Of a DNA stretch of 64,000 nt, positions 57,848 through 64,000 are shown in pieces (positions within the stretch are counted from its first letter, which is position 1; each line of letters begins with the position of its first letter). The position numbers and the translations under genes were made by a program. The DNA lies in NCBI GenBank assembly GCA_963989385.1, contig OZ022500.1, forward strand, positions 109,285,842 through 109,349,841, read 5' to 3'. The notes beneath the pieces were generated by a model. It searched no databases. It was not told the DNA's origin and worked only from the letters and a program-made list of their open reading frames with translations. The DNA is from Ctena decussata (Eukaryota; Mollusca; Bivalvia; Lucinida; Lucinidae).

Positions 57848-58053
57848 TGGAAGAAGCATGGCCGAGAGACAAGAGGTTTCAAGTTAAATCATAGGGCTGC
57901 GGGTTTCAAGTCCAGCTGAAGGCAAGGTTCTGTCCAACCTTAAACTGCACTTCATTGCACAGAGCTATTCATTATCACTCTCCTATCATCATGATTTGAC
58001 TGAAATACTGTTGAAAAGGCTGTAAAACCACCAAGTCATCCAGCCATTCAAAA
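57848..58053 (+). mobile_element. Diverged tRNA-like SINE (Ser/Leu-type head), second copy
   Basis: GGCCGAGAGACAAGAGGTTT looks like the 5' end of a long-variable-arm tRNA, and GCGGGTTTCAAGTCC is a box B-like block. The body shares TTCATTGCACAGAGCTATTC and TGTTGAAAAGGCTGTAAAAC with the 36.1-kb copy. Confidence 0.6.
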
Positions 58054-58238
58054 GGAGTTCATTGTATCCTGACTTTGCATTCTGTAAGCACCAGCCATGC
58101 TTATGAAGAATGTCTTTTAAGATTATTTTCAGGATCTACAACCTTATTCTGATTTAAAGAAATAATGTACCATAATGCAAATGGATTTATAAACAATCAT
58201 GTGGAAGTCGCCTATTCCACTGTTTGTTTTTTCAATAT

Positions 58239-58473
58239 TAGCCGCGACGCAAGAAAACCAACAATGTCGTTGTGCGCCCAGCGCAGACTCAGATCAGCCT
58301 GGGCTTCCGCCCAGTCTGATCAGAGTCTTCGCTGTCCGCATGGAAGAAGCTTAGACCCTTAGCTAGCCTTTAAGCTCAAGCGAAGAGTCTAATCTGACTG
58401 AACGGATGCCCAGGCTGATCTGAGTCCACACTGGGCGCACAACCACTTTGTTGGTTTTCTCGTGTCGCGGCTC
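58239..58473. mobile_element. GAGCCGCGAC-family MITE, copy 3
   Basis: The ends are TAGCCGCGACGCAAGAAAAC and TTTTCTCGTGTCGCGGCTC. The body is as in the other copies, with point changes. Confidence 0.88.
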
Positions 58474-58752
58474 ATATCTTCTGTTGATAGTATTCATTGA
58501 TCAAACAGATGTTTTTGTGGAATCCAATTTCCTCCTGTTTCCCATGTATATTAATGAAGCCCAGTGTCATTATGTCATTGAAGTCATGCCAATAGGGAGA
58601 CATGGAACTTGATAGCAGATGATCAATGAAAGCGATTAATTGGGGCATAAAAATGGATTAGTCTTGTATTTGTTTTTCTGGGTGAAAATAGGAGTTGGGA
58701 AATTGGGATTATAGTACCTCTGAGTCAGTTCCTATGAAGTATTGTGACGTAT

Positions 58753-59000
58753 GAGCCATTACATGACAAAACCAACAAAAAAGCATGTGTGCTAACGTAG
58801 ACTCAGATTTAAGCCTGGGCAGCTGCCCAGTCTGATTAGAGTCTTTACATTTCGTATTTTGGGCTTAAAGAGTAGCTAAGGTTCTAAGCTAGCTGCATGC
58901 CAACAGCAAAGACTCTGATTGGACTGGGCAGATGGCCAAGCTGATCTGAGTCTTCCCTGGGTGCACATGCCACTTTGTTGGTTTCATTGTTTCACAGCTC
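58753..59000. mobile_element. GAGCCGCGAC-family MITE, old diverged copy
   Basis: The ends are GAGCCATTACATGACAAAAC and GTTTCATTGTTTCACAGCTC. The internal phrases TTAAGCCTGGGCAGCTGCCC and GACTGGGCAGATGGCCAAGC are clearly related but heavily mutated, so this copy is older. Confidence 0.8.
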
Positions 59001-59508
59001 ATATGTTTTTGAGAATATAAGTTCCAAAAAATATTAACAAAAAAACAACAACAACAATAATACAGGCCTAGCAATGACTGACCATATTTAAGATATTGGG
59101 AGGTGCCTTAGTAACTGCCTCCATTAAGCAGCCTAATGACTAACTGCCACAGATTGGGAAAAAAATTATGTATCTGAGGCCTGAACCTGCAGTGTTTTCT
59201 GTCTGCAACAGATAAATTTATCTACATTTTCAAGCTTCTGGAAAAATGATGGGGAAAGAAAACTATCTGTGTTTTGCTGTAGTTTTCTTGTTTTTCCATT
59301 AAAAAAGGTTTTAGTCCCTCATTTGAACAGCCAAGGCTTTTCTTATCGCAACTTTAACCTGAACCTTGGTTGTTTGCTTATGATTACTTTCATATTCAGC
59401 ATATGGTTACACTAACTTTATATCATATCAGCAATTAATAGTAAAACTTTATATTGAATCAACATTAATATGACTTATGACTTAGTTAATTATTGCAGAC
59501 ATTTTTAT
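59001..59508. other. Unassigned sequence
   Basis: Nothing recognised. Confidence 0.4.
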
Positions 59509-60860
59509 ACCCCCGGCATACGAAGTATGCCGAGGGGTATATAGCGTTTGTCCGATGTCCGTTCGTCTGTTTGTCCGTCCGTCCGAATGTCCCTCTGTCC
59601 GTCCGTCCGCGAGTTAACATTTGCGTTAAAGTTTTGCGTTAAAGTTTTTAAGATCTTATATCATTGAAACCCATTGTTGGGTTTGGTTTATATTTAGCAT
59701 GATGATAGATGTTGGTCCAGAATCTTATTCTGTACTACCCCCACCCATGCCTATGACCTAGAGGTCAAGGTCACAGACTTTAACTTTTCATGTTAAAGTT
59801 TTGCGTTGAAGTTTTTAAGATCTCTATATAAGTCAAACCCTTTATTGGGTTGCGTTTATGTATGGCCTGATGAAAGATGTTTGTCCAGACTTTTAATTAA
59901 TACCATTCCCACCCATGCCTGTGACCTAGAGGTCAAGGTCACAGACTTTAACTTTTCATGTTTAAGTTTTGCGTTAAAGTTTTTTAAGATCTCTATATAA
60001 GTCAAATCCTTTGCTGGGTTAGGTTTATGTTTGGCCTGATGATAGATGTTGGTCCAAAGTTTTGTTCTGTACCATCCCCACCCATGCCTGTGACCTAGAG
60101 GTCAAGGTCATGGACTTTGACTTTTCATGTTTAAGTTTTATGTTACAGTTTTAAGATCTTACACCATCCTAACTCGTTGTTCAGTATGGTTTATATGTCC
60201 AAAGTTTTATTTTGTACCATCTTTACACACGCCTGTCACCTAAAGGTCAAGGTCACAGACTTACACATTTTCATATAAAGCATATTGTTTTGGCTTAAAG
60301 GTTTTGTAATCTGCTGTCAACCAAATCCTTTACTGTGTTTGGTTTATATTTGGTATGATGATAGGTGTTGCACTGAAACTTTATTCTATACCAACCCCAC
60401 ACATGCCTTGACTTAAGGTCAAGGTCACAGACTTATGCTTTTCCTTTTGATGTTTTGTGTTAAGTTTATATTCTTTGCTTGTTTTTCCCATCTTCTTCAA
60501 CAGGACCTTTTGATATGTGACTTCATTTACCTCAAGGTTACAACAGTTTACATCATCTGGATGCCGATGACATAAGGTCAAGGTCACATTCTTAAACAGT
60601 TGCATCAATGTACTGCTTTATCGTGGTTCATATAAATTTCAGATATCCTTCAGTGGAACCTTTTGATATATTACTAGGTTTACTCCTAGCTTGCAGCAGA
60701 TTAGTTGACATCCTCTGTATGCTGCTGCTGACCGAAGAACAAGGTCGCAGACTTTAAAATTTGTATCTTATATGTGTTAAATTTTTGTGTTTAAAGTTTA
60801 GTATCATAAGGCGATGGCACTGGCCGGGGGTATACGTGAGCCCCTGCTCACTTGCTCTAG
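59509..60860 (+). repeat. Palindrome-headed repeat with ~178-bp modules and DR0 motifs
   Basis: The head TACCCCCGGCATACGAAGTA then TGCCGAGGGGTA is a clean palindrome, followed by GTCCGTCC tracts. Modules contain GCGTTAAAGTTTTTAAGATC, TGATGATAGATGTTGGTCCA, CCCACCCATGCCTGTGACCT and AGAGGTCAAGGTCACAGACT. They recur with decay to ~60.6 kb. The end is GGCCGGGGGTATACGTGAGC then CCCTGCTCACTTGCTC. AGGTCAAGGTCA sits at 59,762, 59,930, 60,099 and 60,244, and again near 60,416 and 60,574. Confidence 0.82.
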
Positions 60861-61433
60861 TTTATTTATTTTGCCTGCAGAATTTTTTTTTATTATTTTC
60901 AGGAATTTGGCATTTCTTATTTTGACAAGTATACTTGGTTGATTTTCTCCTGCTCCGCCTCCAATTTACTTTCTATGGATATTCCAATAATGCTCTTGTA
61001 ATGAGAGATCTGTTAACAAATTTGCCTAACCCGGAGTATATGTAACGAGATGCATTTTCCTTATTAGATCCTGGGCTTTGCCAGCATCACTTATTGCGTT
61101 GCTTATCCCAGTGTTATTGGTCATTGTTGGTGATCCTAATTCAGAAAATTATTCTGCTAGATGACAATATTAATTGATTAATTGAACGGTATCTATGGTT
61201 GACTGTTGTAGCTTATTGTGAAATTTGTTGTCAGATCGGTAGTGACAGTATTCCATTATGAAATAATATTTCATTGTGAAATATTCATGGATAAATAACA
61301 GTGTATGGAAAAAGTCCCGGGAATTCTGTGACACCTGTGATTCTGGACATCAGAATATAGGGAGGCACTATGATCAGGTGCAGTTTTTTACTCTATACGG
61401 CTACCATTATGATTATAGGTTTTGGTCTCTGAA
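60861..61433. other. Unassigned sequence
   Basis: Nothing recognised. Confidence 0.4.
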
Positions 61434-61489
61434 TACAGTCAACTCTCGATATCTCAAAGTCGAAGTCATCCTAAACTACTGATATCTCA

Positions 61490-61965
61490 AAGTAAATTTT
61501 CTGGTACCAGAAAATTTACTTTGAGCTGATATCAGTGGTTTTGGATAAACAGGAGTTGAAATGTAAAGAAAAATAGGATTTTCTGGTACCAGAAAATTTA
61601 CTTTGAGATATCAGTGGTTTGAGATAAACAGGAGTTGGAATGTAAAGAAAAATAGGATTTTCTGGTACCAGAAAATTTACTTTGAGATATCAGTGGTTTG
61701 AGATAAACAGGAGTTGAAATGTAAAGAAAAATAGGATTTTCTGGTACCAGAAAATTTACATTGAGATATCAGTGGTTTGAGATAAACAGGAGTTGGAATG
61801 TAAAGAAAAATAGGATTTTCTGGTACCAGAAAATTTACTTTGAGATATCAGTGGTTTGAGATAAACAGGAGTTGGAATGTAAAGAAAAATAGGATTTTCT
61901 GGTACCAGAAAATTTACTTTGAGATATCAGTGGTTTGAGATAACAGGAGTTGGAATGTAAAGATA
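61490..61965 (+). repeat. 79-bp satellite, six copies
   Basis: TTTTCTGGTACCAGAAAATT recurs at about 61,496, 61,578, 61,657, 61,736, 61,815 and 61,894 with a 79-bp period (the first interval is 82). Each monomer holds a perfect AAATTTTCTGGTACCAGAAA palindrome and TTTGAGATATCAGTGGTTTG. The copies are almost identical. Confidence 0.95.
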
Positions 61966-62000
61966 AATAGGAACTGTGTCACAACTATATTCTTTGATAT

Positions 62001-62236
62001 GAGCCGCGACGCGAGAAAACCAACAATGTGGTTGTGCACCCAGCGCAGACTCAGATCAGCCTGGGCATTTGCCCAGTCTGATCAGAGTCTTCGCTAAGCA
62101 CTTTAAGGGTAGCTAAAGGTCTAAGCTACCTCCATGCGGACAGCGAAGACTCTGATCAGACTGGGCGGATGCCCAGGCTGATCTGAGTCTGCGCTGGGCG
62201 CACAACCACATTGTTGGTTTTGTTGTGTCGCGGCTC
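62001..62236. mobile_element. GAGCCGCGAC-family MITE, copy 4 (nested)
   Basis: The ends are GAGCCGCGACGCGAGAAAAC and TTTTGTTGTGTCGCGGCTC, with ATAT on each side. It lies inside the TA-flanked composite MITE, so it inserted after that element formed. Confidence 0.9.
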
Positions 62237-62840
62237 ATATAATAGGGGACTTTGAGATATGGGTCTTTGAGATATTGAGAGTTGACTGTATCTTTGTTTT
62301 TGCATGTATTGAGCTTGATTATTTACAGTGTAGTACTTTCTGACCATAATATTTTGGATGTTGGTATTTTGAACTTTTCCACCATCCCTTAAATATATTT
62401 TTGAAAAAAAGGAAAATGAAGAAGTGTTATCCACTGCACTACAGCCGCTCCTATATTTCCATGAACTCCCGACAAATGAAATTTATCTTTTATATTTATG
62501 CTGTGTTTTTACATCAATTTTGTTACTCATTCGTGAAGACCTGACTAATTTAACGCCAGGCAAAGGACGAAGAATAGTTATTAACCAACGTGTTTGGTAA
62601 TTAAGTACAGCAGCCGTCACTATGACATGACATACAATAAATGTTACGTCGGCCAATCATCTATTTGAATTATCCGTGACGTTGCTTACGCTTTAGATTG
62701 CATGAATGTGTGTTGTTTGTGGATGTATGCCCAGTATAGGTTCATCTAAGGAAATCGTCGACGAGTGTAAATATTTCTCTGTACATATGTATAGCTGAAG
62801 TAAGAAGGCACCATTAGAGAGTGTTATTAAAGCAAGAAAA
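62237..62840. other. Unassigned sequence
   Basis: Apart from the right end of the composite MITE, nothing recognised. Confidence 0.4.
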
Positions 62841-62845
62841 ACGTC

Positions 62846-62960
62846 CACACAACCCCCACCCGCACCTACTGCAAGCACAGTAGGCACTTGTCCTACTATA
62901 ATCCAAATCAGTGGGACGCCTCGGCACTGGAAGTTATACCCAGCATTATCGCACATCCGA
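62846..62960 (-). mobile_element. Fragment of the 23.2-kb SINE-like repeat
   Basis: CTACTGCAAGCACAGTAGGC, CAGTGGGACGCCTCGGCACT and GGAAGTTATACCCAGCATTA match 23,333-23,440 with about 15% differences. The AACC-type tail is lost. Confidence 0.65.
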
Positions 62961-64000
62961 CCAACCCCTCCATTGTCATTAAGCTGTCAATGAATCCCTA
63001 ACAGTTTCAAATTTTAACAATTCTGAATTGTCCCCTTTTTCTGTACCTGTATCATTGTACCTGTATCATTGTAAGAGGGTTCCAGTTCAGGCTATTCATG
63101 AACATGTTGATTGCCAATAGGAAATATATCAGATGCTAAAAATGAGTACATAATATATCGCTTTGTGCCATGAAAACGCCTGTTGCAATGCGTATGCGTT
63201 AATTACTCACCGACATCACCGACTTTTACATACATAACACGGTCAGTTCACACACAGATAGATCGGATACATTTTTTTCAGTAAATGTTATAAGGGAAGA
63301 AAATCGTCAAAAACGCTTGTTTCTAAATTTAAATAATAAATTTGAACTCCGCTCTTTCAAGTTTTACAGATACACAGATCAGCCCACTCCGGCATAAGCG
63401 CAGTCTGATCAGTCTATCCTCAGCATGAAAGATGTCTGCATCATAAAGAACATATATGCCGAAAAAGACTGATCAGATCCCACGAATGCACCGGCGCTGG
63501 ACTGTGTGCCGGCTGCTCTGGCTAGTCAGATTATGCAATGCCCTAAGGCCTATTTTTCGCGATGCCGCTGCATGATTTTTGGAAAAGCTAATGCTTTGCG
63601 CTAAGCTATAGAAAAACACTGTTTCTTACACAGGTTTTGGTATATTTCTTAGGATGCAAAGCCAAATACTTTGCATTAAATTCAGAGTTTCATTTTCTAT
63701 GCAATCAGTTTATAAAAAGCAGAAGAAATGTAGCCAAGTTCAAGGCACTTGTAAAAGAAAAACGCGCTTTATGATGGAAATATTAAAAAAAAAAATTACA
63801 TGTACTATCAAAAATAGAATAAACTTTCCATCTGTTATTTTTAGCAGATGAGGTAAATCGGTTATGGATAAAAAATAGACACAATTGGACAAGGTCTTTG
63901 TTTGTTATTGGTGTCTGTGAAGAAAATAATGAAGAAATGCAGTTTTAAACCGGAACGAGCTTTTCGATCTCTTTGGCTTAACTGCGGCCCTAAAAAAAGC
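62961..64000. other. Unassigned sequence at the right edge
   Basis: A loose hairpin-family or MITE relic lies near 63,375-63,540 (CACAGATCAGCCCACTCCGG then CATAAGCGCAGTCTGATCAG). No gene recognised. Confidence 0.4.

Larger units (their letters stand above)
61436..62288. mobile_element. Composite TA-flanked MITE carrying a satellite and a second MITE
   Basis: The outer ends CAGTCAACTCTCGATATCTC and GAGATATTGAGAGTTGACTG are inverted, with TA at both sides. Inside lie six copies of a 79-bp satellite and then a complete GAGCCGCGAC MITE. The element's own unique sequence is short. The ends are those of the 29.2-kb MITE family. Confidence 0.85.

Noticed and set aside
61490..61965. CRISPR-like array
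   Set aside because: The 79-bp units are contiguous and identical with no variable spacers, and the context is eukaryotic.

Overview
The window looks like nuclear DNA of a metazoan, most probably a bivalve mollusc. It is AT-rich and almost free of long open reading frames. It carries tRNA-derived SINEs with AACC-repeat tails, several palindrome-headed tandem repeats of a kind common in mollusc genomes, mariner, hAT-like and LINE remnants, and a hammerhead-ribozyme retroelement. The phylum is an inference from repeat style, and no species is claimed. No complete cellular gene can be shown. Two short candidate first exons (about 41.8 kb and 54.5 kb, + strand) are the only host coding sequence I would defend, both weakly.

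Layout: 0.3-11.4 kb is a head-to-tail array of four copies of a ~2.07-kb unit. Each unit is itself a degenerate ~60-bp minisatellite that captured a SINE before it was amplified. Three later insertions distinguish the copies: a foldback element with a local deletion in copy 3, and in copy 4 a 1.6-unit hammerhead retrozyme plus a 1.42-kb foldback. The array ends in free minisatellite (to ~12.2 kb). From 13.3 to 18.3 kb come palindrome-headed tandem-module repeats nested in each other, a TA-flanked foldback and a second SINE type. From 19.4 to 22.1 kb lies a dead minus-strand mariner transposase split by a 2-kb module repeat, which itself contains a MITE. From 22 to 33 kb the sequence is mostly unassigned, with scattered SINEs, MITEs and microsatellites.

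From 33.5 to 34.6 kb is a 1.02-kb palindrome built of 21-bp GATATC monomers with an 8-bp target duplication. From 39.3 to 41.0 kb is a LINE reverse-transcriptase 3' fragment interrupted by a 937-bp element with a 9-bp target duplication. From 42.3 to 44.3 kb is a hAT-like element with a perfect 8-bp duplication and a TA-flanked element inside it. From 47 to 57 kb there is a concentration of ~65-bp hairpins and module repeats. From 57 to 62.3 kb come several copies of a 236-bp terminal-inverted-repeat MITE, a 178-bp module repeat, and a composite MITE holding a 79-bp satellite and another MITE.

The items that most deserve attention are the dimeric hammerhead retrozyme (7.87-8.49 kb), whose empty site is preserved in sister repeat copies; the density of long foldback palindromes; the 21-bp palindromic satellite packaged as a transposon-like unit; the recurrent ~65-bp hairpin family; and the recurrence of an AGGTCAAGGTCA (DR0 nuclear-receptor type) sequence in unrelated repeat families.
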